NCBI GenBank assembly: GCA_964420035.1
Contig: CAYQQR010000006.1
Location: forward strand, 1-64,000
DNA: 64,000 nucleotides
Source: CAYQQR01 sp964420035
Lineage (GTDB): Bacteria; Bacteroidota; Bacteroidia; Bacteroidales; SM23-62
Direction: 5' to 3'
Position 1 is the first letter of the stretch; every line of letters begins with the position of its first letter. Both the position numbers and the translations under genes were made by a program. The notes under the pieces were generated by a model. It did no database searches, was not told the DNA's origin, and was given only the letters and a program-made list of their open reading frames with translations. This document shows positions 27,169-36,700 of the stretch, in pieces.

Positions 27169-28455
27169 CTAGGCATATTTTGTAAACCCGGCAGATATTT
27201 CTTTCGGGTAACAGATATAGTTTTTCTCGACCACCCTGGAAAGGACTTCTTCATCCAGCATGTCGGAAGCCTGTGTGATGTCCTGAACCGATCCATCCTT
27301 TGAGCGTATCTGTATCTTCTCGTCCCGGGTATCATAAGCATGATTAGAAATGGTTCCCCGTTGCACCAACCACGCTGCATCTTCCCTGGTGACATTAAAA
27401 TGATCTGCAGCAGCGTTCAGCAATTTTTCGTGGTATTCCCCGTCTATTTCCTGTTTGGAAATCTCAATACGGAAGAGGCGCCGGTTTATCAGGAATTTAC
27501 TCAAAAAGGAAAGAATACGATCGGGGTGACCGGTCCATACCTTGGCAGAACTGAATACATCGTCATCGTCCAGCCTGCTGAACTGTTCCAGCAGGACGCG
27601 TCTCATTTCGGGATTCATCCGATCGAAATGACCCTGGTTATCCTTTAACCATTTCCAGGGGTATTCACGGTATAAAAAGTACTTGAATGAAGGAGTGGCA
27701 AAAAGCTCCTCTCCACGGTCAGCCAGGTAGCGGGCCCTTTTAAGAACGAGGTACAAAAGTTTTTCTGCAGCGATAACCGTTTTGTGCAGGTACACCTGCC
27801 AATACATCAATCTTCTGGCGATCAGGAATTTCTCTATGGAATAGATGCCTTTGGATTCAAGCACAAGGGAACCCTGATGCTGGTTGAGCATTTTGATGAT
27901 CCGGTCCGATCCGATCACACCTTCGGTAACCCCGGTGAAGAAACTATCCCGCTTCAGATAATCCAGGCGGTCCATATCGAGCTGACTTGATACCAGTTGA
28001 TTCAGGAACTTTTTAGGATATTGATCCTTGAATATCCGGATGGTTTTTTCGAGCCGGCCCTGGAATTTATCATTCAATTCATGCATAAACAGCAGGGAAA
28101 GTGCTTCATGGTGAATCTCGTCCATAATGGTTCTCTCCAGGGCATGGGAAAAAGGTCCGTGACCAATGTCGTGCAGCAGGATGGCCGCTTCCACCGCGAT
28201 GAATTCTTCTTGTGTTATTTCATGTCCCCTGGACCGAAGCACGTTCACTGCAAGTCCCATCAGATGCAGCGCACCCAGTGCATGCTGGAAGCGGGTGTGC
28301 ATGGCCCCGGGATAGACAAAACTGGTAAGTCCCAACTGTTTAATTCTTCGCAATCTCTGAAAATAGGGATGTTCAATCAGGTCGAAGATCAGATCATGCT
28401 GGATGCTGATGAATCCATGAACCGGATCGTTGACTATTTTTCGTTTGGATATCAA
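27169..28455 (-). CDS. HD-domain phosphohydrolase (dNTPase-like)
   Basis: A 428-residue HD protein of the SAMHD1/dGTPase-like family. Metal ligands: HTRFQHALG, HDIGHGPFSHALE, and an Asp in SSQLDMDRLDYLKRD. No ATG fits; the start appears to be a TTG (28453-28455), giving MISKRKIVNDPVHGF, the usual family N-terminus. It heads the operon HD-lpxD-lpxC/fabZ-lpxA, an order I associate with Bacteroidetes. The substrate is presumed a nucleoside triphosphate; the link to lipid A is only positional. Confidence 0.88.
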   Translation of the reverse strand: MISKRKIVNDPVHGFISIQHDLIFDLIEHPYFQRLRRIKQLGLTSFVYPGAMHTRFQHALGALHLMGLAVNVLRSRGHEITQEEFIAVEAAILLHDIGHGPFSHALERTIMDEIHHEALSLLFMHELNDKFQGRLEKTIRIFKDQYPKKFLNQLVSSQLDMDRLDYLKRDSFFTGVTEGVIGSDRIIKMLNQHQGSLVLESKGIYSIEKFLIARRLMYWQVYLHKTVIAAEKLLYLVLKRARYLADRGEELFATPSFKYFLYREYPWKWLKDNQGHFDRMNPEMRRVLLEQFSRLDDDDVFSSAKVWTGHPDRILSFLSKFLINRRLFRIEISKQEIDGEYHEKLLNAAADHFNVTREDAAWLVQRGTISNHAYDTRDEKIQIRSKDGSVQDITQASDMLDEEVLSRVVEKNYICYPKEISAGFTKYA

Positions 28456-28537
28456 GAATATCGGTTTTTCACTGCTAAAATTAGCAGAAATAAAGGGAAA
28501 TTCTTAAACAATGAGCATATATGCAATGTTTAGGTTA

Positions 28538-28569
28538 TTTGAATACTCAAGATAAAATAATTATCTTCG
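28538..28569 (+). promoter_or_regulatory. Promoter of rimP-nusA-infB
   Basis: TTTG (28538-28541), a 20-base spacer, then TATCTTCG (28562-28569), one base off TAnnTTTG. The start would be near 28575, giving a leader of about 55 bases that contains the hairpin at 28595-28615. Confidence 0.6.
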
Positions 28570-28594
28570 TGCAAATTTAAATGGTTTAGTGGGT

Positions 28595-28615
28595 TAGGGG
28601 ACATTCAGTCCCCTA
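28595..28615 (+). promoter_or_regulatory. Leader hairpin before rimP, attenuator-like
   Basis: TAGGGGAC, loop ATTCA, GTCCCCTA: a perfect 8-base stem followed by TTTTG. It resembles an intrinsic terminator with a short U tract, 16 bases upstream of the rimP ATG. Because the operon encodes NusA, which acts on pausing and termination, feedback at this hairpin is plausible. Confidence 0.55.
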
Positions 28616-28630
28616 TTTTGTTGGCTTTAA

Positions 28631-29092
28631 ATGAATAAGGAACATTTGCAAAATATTGTTGAAGAGCTTATCAGAGATCAAGATATTTTTCTTGTCGGTC
28701 TTTCGGTGGACAGCCAGAACGTCATCCAGGTTTATATTGACAGCAATGAAGGCGTCAGTATTGACCAATGTGTTGATATGAGCCGGAAGATCGGGCAGAG
28801 GCTGAACCGGGATACGGGGGATTTTTCTCTTGAAGTTTCATCCCCGGGCCTGAATACACCTTTGAAAATATTGCCCCAGTATAAGAAAAATTTGGGGCGG
28901 GAAGTGGCCGTAATAACTTATAAAGGCGAAAAGTTCAAGGGTGTGCTCAGGACCGCGGATGATTCTGGTATCACCCTGGAATTCAATAAGAGGGAAAAAC
29001 AGAAAGGAAAAAATAAAACCCTTAAAAGGGTGGTTACCAAAGAGCTTAATTTCAGAGATATAAAAAGTACTAAAGTGGTTATTAAAATATGA
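28631..29092 (+). CDS. rimP: Ribosome maturation factor RimP
   Basis: A 153-residue RimP needed for 30S maturation. It has the N-terminal alpha/beta domain (VDMSRKIGQRLNRDTGDFSLEVSSPGLNTPL) and a C-terminal SH3-like barrel. Its stop overlaps nusA's ATG (ATGA). First gene of rimP-nusA-infB. Confidence 0.94.
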   Translation: MNKEHLQNIVEELIRDQDIFLVGLSVDSQNVIQVYIDSNEGVSIDQCVDMSRKIGQRLNRDTGDFSLEVSSPGLNTPLKILPQYKKNLGREVAVITYKGEKFKGVLRTADDSGITLEFNKREKQKGKNKTLKRVVTKELNFRDIKSTKVVIKI

Positions 29093-30345
29093 CAGCTACG
29101 ATGAAAGAGATGGAATCAATGAATTTAATTGATACGTTCTCTGAGTTCAAAGAACTCAAGAATATTGACCGGGCCACCATGATGACCGTGCTGGAGGATG
29201 TTTTCAGAGGCATGTTGCTGAAAAAATACGGCACGGATGAGAACTTTGATGTCATCATCAACATCGACAAAGGTGATTTTGAGATCTGGCGGAACCGGGA
29301 AGTAGTTGAAGACGATGAGGTTGAGGATGAAAATCTTCAGATTCCCTTGTCTGATGCTAAAAAGATTGATGAAGATTATGAAGTGGGGGAGGAAGTAACC
29401 GATGAGGTCAAATTGCTGGATTTTGGAAGAAGGGCCATCCTGGCGCTCAGACAAAACCTGACTTCCAGGATACTGGACCTTGAAAAGAACAATGTATACA
29501 ACAAGTACAAGGACCGGATCGGGGATATTGTCACCGGTGAGGTATATCAGGTATGGAAAAGGGAGATACTGGTGCTGGATGATGAAGGCAATGAGCTGAT
29601 CCTCCCCAAATCTGAGCAAATCCCATCGGATTATTTCAGAAAGGGGGATACCATACGGGCAGTCGTTGTTAAAGTGGAGATGCGCAACAACAATCCCCTG
29701 ATTGTCTTGTCGCGTACTTCGCCGATATTCCTTGAGCGGCTTTTCGAACTGGAGGTTCCTGAAATTTTTGATGGTCTGATCACCATCAAGAAAATTGTCA
29801 GGATCCCGGGAGAACGGGCAAAAGTAGCCGTAGAATCCTATGATGAAAGGATTGATCCCGTGGGGGCTTGTGTAGGGATGAAGGGTTCCAGGATTCACGG
29901 TATTGTCAGGGAATTGAAGAATGAGAATATCGATGTGATCAATTTCACCAATAACGTTCAGTTGTTCATCCAGAGAGCCCTGAGCCCCGCCAAGATCAGC
30001 TCTATCAAGCTCAATGAAGAGGAAAAGACTGCCGAAGTATATCTTAAGCCCAATGAGGTTTCTCTCGCCATCGGGAAGGGCGGTCTGAACATCCGGCTGG
30101 CCAGCCAGCTCACAGGTTACGAGATTGATGTCTACCGCGAGGTGGATGAGGATGACGAGGATGTTAACCTTGAGGAATTCGCTGATGAGATCGATTCCTG
30201 GATCATCGATGAGTTGAAGGCCATTGGATGCGACACCGCCAAGTCGGTTCTCGAATTGACGACCGATGATCTGGTAAAACGTACTGATCTGGAGGAAGAA
30301 ACTGTAAAAGAAGTAGTTAAAATTCTGAAAGCTGAATTTGAGTGA
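29089..30345 (+). CDS. nusA: Transcription termination/antitermination factor NusA
   Basis: A 418-residue NusA: N-terminal RNAP-binding domain (1-125), S1 domain (about 135-200), two KH domains (about 230-345; GACVGMKGSRI, LAIGKGGLNIRLA), then a short acidic HhH-like C-terminus (IDELKAIGCDTAKSVLELT). That is one C-terminal repeat, not the two seen in E. coli. A long open frame on the opposite strand (29125-30537) is only its shadow. Confidence 0.94.
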   Translation: MTATMKEMESMNLIDTFSEFKELKNIDRATMMTVLEDVFRGMLLKKYGTDENFDVIINIDKGDFEIWRNREVVEDDEVEDENLQIPLSDAKKIDEDYEVGEEVTDEVKLLDFGRRAILALRQNLTSRILDLEKNNVYNKYKDRIGDIVTGEVYQVWKREILVLDDEGNELILPKSEQIPSDYFRKGDTIRAVVVKVEMRNNNPLIVLSRTSPIFLERLFELEVPEIFDGLITIKKIVRIPGERAKVAVESYDERIDPVGACVGMKGSRIHGIVRELKNENIDVINFTNNVQLFIQRALSPAKISSIKLNEEEKTAEVYLKPNEVSLAIGKGGLNIRLASQLTGYEIDVYREVDEDDEDVNLEEFADEIDSWIIDELKAIGCDTAKSVLELTTDDLVKRTDLEEETVKEVVKILKAEFE

Positions 30346-30415
30346 TTCGGTAAAAATATTATAAATTGCGTTCGTTTTGGCGACAGGTAAGTATTGCAAA
30401 CAGTAAAGGAGAAGC

Positions 30416-33181
30416 ATGACGGATAAAAAAGCCACAAGGTTAAGTAAGATTGCACGGGAGTTCAACGTGGGGATATCTACAATTGTGGATTTCCTCCACA
30501 AGAAGGGACATGAGGTTGAGGCCAATCCCAATACCAAGATCCCTGCTGAACTCTATGATATTCTTGTGGATGAATACAGCAGTGACATTAATCTCAAGCG
30601 GGAATCTGAAAAGCTCAGTCTGCACAGCTTAAGGGACAAGAAAGAAACCATCTCCATCAATGATATTCCTGAAGAAGAGCGGACCGGGGAGGAATCTGAG
30701 GACGAAGTATTGGTCAAGGATCCCAGTGGCATAGTAACTGCTTCAGAAAAGGAAGAAAAAGAGACTGCTGAAAAGGAAGAAAAGAAAGCAGAAGAGGAAA
30801 AAGAGAAGGAAAAAGAAAAGGAACCATCCCTCAAAGTCGTGGGCCATATCGACCTTAAAGATGTGGATCGAAAGAAAAAAGCTGAGGAAAAAGAAAAGAA
30901 GGAAGAAAAGGAAAAAGAAAAGAAAGAAAAGGAGCCTGCTGCTAAAGACAAAAAGGAAGAAGCCGAAGCTAAAAGAGCTGAAAAAGAGGCTGAAAAAACT
31001 GAAGAACAAGCTGAAGAACAGCCGGAAGAAGAGGAAGAGGAGAATTTCATTCAACGTGATGTACAGAAATTAACCGGTCCTACGGTTGTTGGTAAGATTG
31101 ATCTGCCCAGGGAAGCCGAAAGAAAAACATCAGAAACCAAGGGAAAGACAGGAGAAAAGAAAAAGCGGCGCAAACGTATCAAAAAGGACCTGGAACGTAT
31201 TGATCTCTCTGAAAGAGAACAGGAGAAGAGGGGTAAAAAAGGGCAGAAAGGAAAGAAAAAATCAGCCAAACCGGAGGTTAGTGAAGAAGACGTTCAAAAG
31301 CAGGTCAAGGACACGCTGGCCCGCCTGACACAAAAGGGAAAATCCAAGGCCTCCAGATACAGAAGAGAAAAGCGGGATGCCATCTCCCAGCGGATGCAGG
31401 AAGAAACGGAAAAGAAGGAAGCTGAAAAGAGCATTCTGAAAGTAACGGAGTTCGTTTCCGTGAATGAGCTTGCCAACATGATGGATGTTCCTGCCAATGA
31501 GGTAATTGCCAAGTGTATGGATCTGGGCCTCTTTGTATCCATCAACCAACGGCTGGATGCAGAAACCATGTCCCTGATCGCTGAAGAATACAACTACAAG
31601 GTTGAGTTTGTCAGTGCGGATGAGGTTGAAGAAGAAGAAGAAGTGGTAGAGGAGGATCCCACGAACCTGCTGGACCGTCCACCCATCGTTACCGTTATGG
31701 GGCACGTCGACCATGGTAAAACCAAATTGCTGGACTACATAAGGAACACCAATGTCATAGCCGGGGAAGCAGGAGGTATTACCCAGCATATCGGGGCCTA
31801 TAATGTTACCCTGGATGGGGGCAGGAAGATCACGTTCCTGGACACACCCGGTCATGAGGCTTTTACCGCTATGCGGGCCAGGGGGGCACAGGTTACCGAC
31901 CTGGTGATCATCGTGGTGGCCGCTGATGACGGGGTTAAGCCCCAGACCAAAGAAGCCATCAATCATGCCCAGGCAGCAGGCGTACCCATTGTTTTTGCCA
32001 TCAATAAGATTGATAAGCCGACGGCCAATCCGGATAAAGTGAAGGAAGAACTGGCCAATATGAACATTCTCGTTGAAGATTGGGGTGGTAAGTACCAGTC
32101 CCAGGAGATTTCCGCGAAAAACGGGATTAACATTAATGACCTGCTGGAAAAAGTATTGCTTGAAGCGGAACTCCTCGAATTGAAAGCCAATCCCGATCGG
32201 CAAGCGACCGGAACGGTTATCGAATCAACCCTCGACCGGGGCCGGGGTTATGTGGCTACCGTACTGGTAGAAAACGGAACCCTCCGGACAGGGGATATCA
32301 TGCTCGCCGGGATCCACTACGGTCACGTGAAGGCCATGTATAATGAAAGGAATCAGCCCATCGAAGAAGCAGGACCGGCAACCCCGGTGCTGATGCTCGG
32401 GTTGGATGGCGCACCCCAGGCCGGGGATACATTCAAAGTTATGGAATCGGACCGGGAAGCACGAGAGATAGCCACCAAACGCGAACAGCTCATACGCGAG
32501 CAGGGATTGCGTACCCAAAAACACATTACCCTGGATGAGATTGGCCGCAGGATTGCCATTGGCAATTTCCAGGAATTGAATGTCATCGTAAAAGGGGACG
32601 TCGACGGTTCCATTGAAGCCCTGTCAGATGCCCTCATCAAATTAAGTACAGAAGAGATTCAGATCAATATCAAGCATAAAGCAGTTGGTGCAATTTCCGA
32701 ATCGGATGTATTGCTTGCTGCTGCTTCCAATGCCATCATCATCGGGTTCCAGGTACGGCCTACCGCCAGTGCAAGAAAACTGGCCGAGAAAGAAGAAATA
32801 GATATTCGCCTGTACTCCATCATCTATGATGCCATCGATGAGATCAGGGCTGCCATGGAAGGAATGCTCTCACCCGAAATAAAGGAAGAAATCACCGGAG
32901 CCGCAGAAGTACAGGAAGTCTTTAAGATTAGCAAGGTTGGAACCATTGCCGGCTGCATCGTCAAGGAAGGAAAGATTCACAATGATTGCAAATTGCGGTT
33001 GATTCGCGATGGTATCGTAGTTTATACCGGTGAACTGAGTTCACTGAAAAGGTTCAAAGATGATGCCAAAGAAGTAGCCGCGGGACAGGAATGTGGTATC
33101 GGTATTGAGAACTTCAACGATATCAAGACAGGCGATATCATCGAAGCATTCCGCGAGACGGAGATCAAGAAGAAACTCTGA
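30416..33181 (+). CDS. infB: Translation initiation factor IF-2
   Basis: A 921-residue IF-2. An N-terminal IF2_N helix domain (5-55) is followed by a long Lys/Glu-rich low-complexity region (about 110-310), a second IF2_N domain (about 340-395) and the GTPase (GHVDHGKTKLL, DTPGHEAF, NKIDKP). Domains II-IV follow, with fMet-tRNA binding at the C-terminus. A good Shine-Dalgarno AGGAG (30407-30411) is 4 bases before the ATG, unusual for this phylum, where SD sequences are sparse. It converges on gcvH with a 22-base gap and no clear terminator. Confidence 0.96.
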   Translation: MTDKKATRLSKIAREFNVGISTIVDFLHKKGHEVEANPNTKIPAELYDILVDEYSSDINLKRESEKLSLHSLRDKKETISINDIPEEERTGEESEDEVLVKDPSGIVTASEKEEKETAEKEEKKAEEEKEKEKEKEPSLKVVGHIDLKDVDRKKKAEEKEKKEEKEKEKKEKEPAAKDKKEEAEAKRAEKEAEKTEEQAEEQPEEEEEENFIQRDVQKLTGPTVVGKIDLPREAERKTSETKGKTGEKKKRRKRIKKDLERIDLSEREQEKRGKKGQKGKKKSAKPEVSEEDVQKQVKDTLARLTQKGKSKASRYRREKRDAISQRMQEETEKKEAEKSILKVTEFVSVNELANMMDVPANEVIAKCMDLGLFVSINQRLDAETMSLIAEEYNYKVEFVSADEVEEEEEVVEEDPTNLLDRPPIVTVMGHVDHGKTKLLDYIRNTNVIAGEAGGITQHIGAYNVTLDGGRKITFLDTPGHEAFTAMRARGAQVTDLVIIVVAADDGVKPQTKEAINHAQAAGVPIVFAINKIDKPTANPDKVKEELANMNILVEDWGGKYQSQEISAKNGININDLLEKVLLEAELLELKANPDRQATGTVIESTLDRGRGYVATVLVENGTLRTGDIMLAGIHYGHVKAMYNERNQPIEEAGPATPVLMLGLDGAPQAGDTFKVMESDREAREIATKREQLIREQGLRTQKHITLDEIGRRIAIGNFQELNVIVKGDVDGSIEALSDALIKLSTEEIQINIKHKAVGAISESDVLLAAASNAIIIGFQVRPTASARKLAEKEEIDIRLYSIIYDAIDEIRAAMEGMLSPEIKEEITGAAEVQEVFKISKVGTIAGCIVKEGKIHNDCKLRLIRDGIVVYTGELSSLKRFKDDAKEVAAGQECGIGIENFNDIKTGDIIEAFRETEIKKKL

Positions 33182-33203
33182 TAAACCGAAAAAACCCCCG
33201 GGC

Positions 33204-33584
33204 TTAAGATTCAATCAATTCTTTGTAGGCTGAAGCATCCAGCAGATCGTCCAGTTCTGACTTATCTTCCATGTCGATCCTGATCATCCATCCTTCTCCA
33301 TGGGGGTCCTGGTTGACCAGTTCAGGCTTGTCTTCAAGTTTTTCGTTTACTTCCGTTACTACCCCGGATACCGGCATGAACAGGTCGGAAACCGTTTTGA
33401 CCGCTTCAATGGTACCAAAAACATCTTCCCTGGCAAGCTTTTCGCCTTCGGTTTCAATTTCAATGAAAACCACATCACCAAGCTCTCCCTGTGCATAATC
33501 GGTAACGCCTACTATCGCGGTGTTATCCTCAACCCTGATCCATTCATGCTCTTTGGTATACTTCAAATCCTTTGGAATATCCAT
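33204..33584 (-). CDS. gcvH: Glycine cleavage system H protein
   Basis: A 126-residue lipoyl carrier. The lipoyl lysine is in GTIEAVKTVSDLFMPVSG. It shuttles the aminomethyl group between P, T and L proteins, none of which is in the window. It is next to sprA, a neighbourhood I recall as recurrent in Bacteroidetes. Confidence 0.95.
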   Translation of the reverse strand: MDIPKDLKYTKEHEWIRVEDNTAIVGVTDYAQGELGDVVFIEIETEGEKLAREDVFGTIEAVKTVSDLFMPVSGVVTEVNEKLEDKPELVNQDPHGEGWMIRIDMEDKSELDDLLDASAYKELIES

Positions 33585-33660
33585 GATATTAGGTTTAAGT
33601 TTTAAATGGAATTAAACTGATCTTCAAAATTAGTATTTTTTCGATGCAAATGGATTGTAA

Positions 33661-33698
33661 AAGGATAAAGAGATTAAGAGATTAAGGGATCAAGAGAG
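33661..33698. repeat. Low-complexity GATTAAGA word repeat
   Basis: AAGAGATTAAGAGATTAAGG-type words lie between gcvH and the sprA stop, like 8981-9022 and 51991-52070. Confidence 0.55.
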
Positions 33699-33740
33699 GC
33701 AGGTTTGTAAGGATGCAAGGAACCCAGGAACTCAGGGACC

Positions 33741-36700
33741 TCACTGGGCAAGGGTAAAGCGAAGACTGAAGCCGACGTTGGTGTTGGCGGTGGGATAGGA
33801 GATGGAGACAAAGGGCTTGTTGACGATCCTGTCGAAGAAAAACCTTAGATTGAAACGGTCGCTCAATACATAATCCAGACTGGTGTTGATCTTCAGGATC
33901 CTTTGTCCTGCAGTGATCTGGTCTATGTCTTCAGCCAGTTTGCGGATCACCGTACGGTTATCCCGGATACTGAAATCCACCCGTATGTTCAGGTCTGAGT
34001 CCAGCGATCGTTGCCCGCCTCCCGTATTGATGATCAGGGGAACCTCCTCGAAGCGGTAACCGGTACCGATGATGAACTCATTGCTCGAGATCTCAGTGAT
34101 CTGGGCGCTGGGGATGCTGAGGGCTATCTGCCTGGACTTCTTGATCTCGAAGCGCGCGTTGATATTATTTACCGTGGTCGCGTCGATATTGATCAGGGGA
34201 GAGAATTGTTCCTGTATGGAAACGCTGGAAATCTCAAATTCAGGATGGAAATTGTTGCTCAGTTCATTGATGGCATCCAGGCTGACAAATCCATCGGGGG
34301 TTTCTGAATAAAAGGGGTTGGACAGGTAAGAGCCTATGTTGTAGGTCGACCGGTACGTGTGACTGATATTAATGGTCCTGAAGATTTTCTTAACAAGATC
34401 TACGCGGGATAAACCGTCAAAAGTCAGTCTCCAGTTGGGCAACATATGTTTAAAGGAAGGAAAGGGTTCCAGGGTTACTTTCTCTACATTCTGCCCGGTA
34501 TAGGCTGCCAGGAAGGCCGGGATCATCACCTGGGATGAATTCCCCCCGTAATGGGTATAGAATCCCGTGGTATCAACGCTTGGCTGGTAATCTCCGCGCA
34601 CCGACCGGTTTTCTGCCAGTCTGCGGGATATGATAAAGCGGTTTTCATCCTTGAACCTGTCGAATGCCTCGGAGGAAAAATCTCCGTCACTGTATACCGA
34701 TTCGAATGCGGTCCCCATCGAGATGGTAGAAATGGAGAAGTTTCCCGAGATTTGCCGGTTGCTGGCCATATCCCCGAAATCCCGGTTGAAGGCATACTGG
34801 TTGCTGCTCTCCATAAAGGTTCTCTTGGCTGTAATATCTATCCTGAAACCGTTGAAGGGCTCAAAGGTGCCGCGTGCATTCAGGTTATTGGAATAAGTAG
34901 TCACGTGGGGTGCCACGATAAGACTGTCGGATGAGATCCAGCCCCTGCTGTTTGCCATATCGATAAAATCATCCTCCTGCAAACCGGCAACAAAGGCCCA
35001 ACCCGGGGCGGATACTCCGTTGGTGGCATGGTTCATGCCCATGAAGTTCGCAGCAGGCTTATAGCCGGGAACCACGGAGCCCTTGTTTATGGTATAGGAT
35101 ACGGAAATGTTTTTCGTTCCCATCAGCAATCGAGCCGTATTTTCCGCTATAAAGATCAAAGGATTCTGGCCCACCTGCCTTCGCCCCACGATCCTGACAC
35201 TGGCATTTCTGACATCCTCTTGTACAGTTATCCTGACCCTGTTCTCATTAACCACTTCCACATCGCTTTCAATGGTCTGGTTGTCCGGTCCAGTAACCGT
35301 TACTGTTACATCTTCGGTTTTTAATTTATGGGTAAAATTTTTCGGCCGGTTGGCCCGGAAAAGGGTCCGGGGATCTTCCCAGGTTACCTCCCTGGTTCTT
35401 GCCTGGCTCTGTTGTTGTCCTCCCCTTCCCCTGGCCCGGTACTTATCATTGATACGCTTCAGAAAACCAACCTTGTTATAAAAGTTGGTCATATTAAGCT
35501 GCCCGGTAGCCATTAGAGAAGAAGAATTCTGAATGGTATTTCCCAGATCTATGGTATCGGCTGTGATGGGTCCCGCGTCCCAATTATAGGTACCGTTATA
35601 CCTGGTCGTTGCTGTGATCCAGTTAAAAAGCGGAATCTTATTGATGGGCAGGGTGTAGGCCACATTGAAACGGTGACTGTAACTGGTGGTTCTGCCGAGA
35701 TACAGGAATTCCTGCCAGATAGAATCCCTTTTTACTTCATAATCGGGACGGTCGGGGTTCATGGGCCCTATGGGTTCATCGATCCTGGCAATGTTGGTGG
35801 AAGAGAAGTCAAATTTAATAGACCGGGTCAGATCATATTGCAGGTCAAAATAGCGATTCCAGTAAAAGTCCTTATTGACCAGGGTGTCGGGCCTTATCCT
35901 CGAATCGCCAAGGTTGCGGAGGTTCCTGAGCAGTCTTTCATTATAAAAGCGATTGATATCGGTACGGAAAGAAATCCGTGAGGGGGCGTAGTAAAAGTTG
36001 AAATCCCGGATGAGCTTAAATGCCGGGGAGCTTAAAAAGCCAATCTTTGAAAAAGGCGTTACATTTTTAGGTCTGGTATTGAAGGTATAACTGACCGCTG
36101 CCCGGTATCTTTTCTGGTAATCATACTCGGTATGGATGTTCCTGGCATTGATATCGTTAAAAGAGTAGGATACGCTCCAGTTGGCCAGGTCGTAGAAATT
36201 GGGCTTGCCTTCCAACTTGTTCTTTCTAACATTCGTGAAATTGATGCTCCTTCGCTGGGTCAGATCCTGGGCAAATGATTTAATGGAATCTTTTTCTGCA
36301 TCGGAGTTTGCCGCTCTCAGAGCATCCCTGAGTTCAATATCCGGGTCCAGCGGATTGTATTGCGGATTGATTATCGTAGTTGAATATCCGGCATATACGG
36401 GAATAACCACCCCCGATTTCTCAGCAAAGAATTTACCCAGGTTGAGGTTGGCCGAAATATCATATTGGTAGCGTTCTTCTTTACTTCGTTCATTAACCCC
36501 CGTTTCTATACTTCCGAAGCCGGGCTGGCTGGTATTTCCTGATAGGGTCAGGGTGCCGAAATCTGCCAGTTTTGTGGTAACCCGGCCGTTGGCGGCCCAT
36601 CCGCCCTGTTCCCTGAAGTCGGTTAAACGCAGTTCGTTCATCCAAATCTCCCCGCATTTGGCTAATCCGTCGTCATCGAAAGCCCCGTTGCGGGCCTTGG

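Noticed and set aside
29125..30537. A 470-codon open frame on the minus strand across nusA
   Set aside because: It lies fully opposite the well-supported nusA/rimP-infB reading frames and has no recognisable protein features.
30553..31054. Ser/Phe-rich minus-strand frames across infB
   Set aside because: They are the complement of the Lys/Glu-rich low-complexity region of IF-2.
33182..33203. Bidirectional terminator between infB and gcvH
   Set aside because: Only a CCCGGG core without a convincing stem or T tract.
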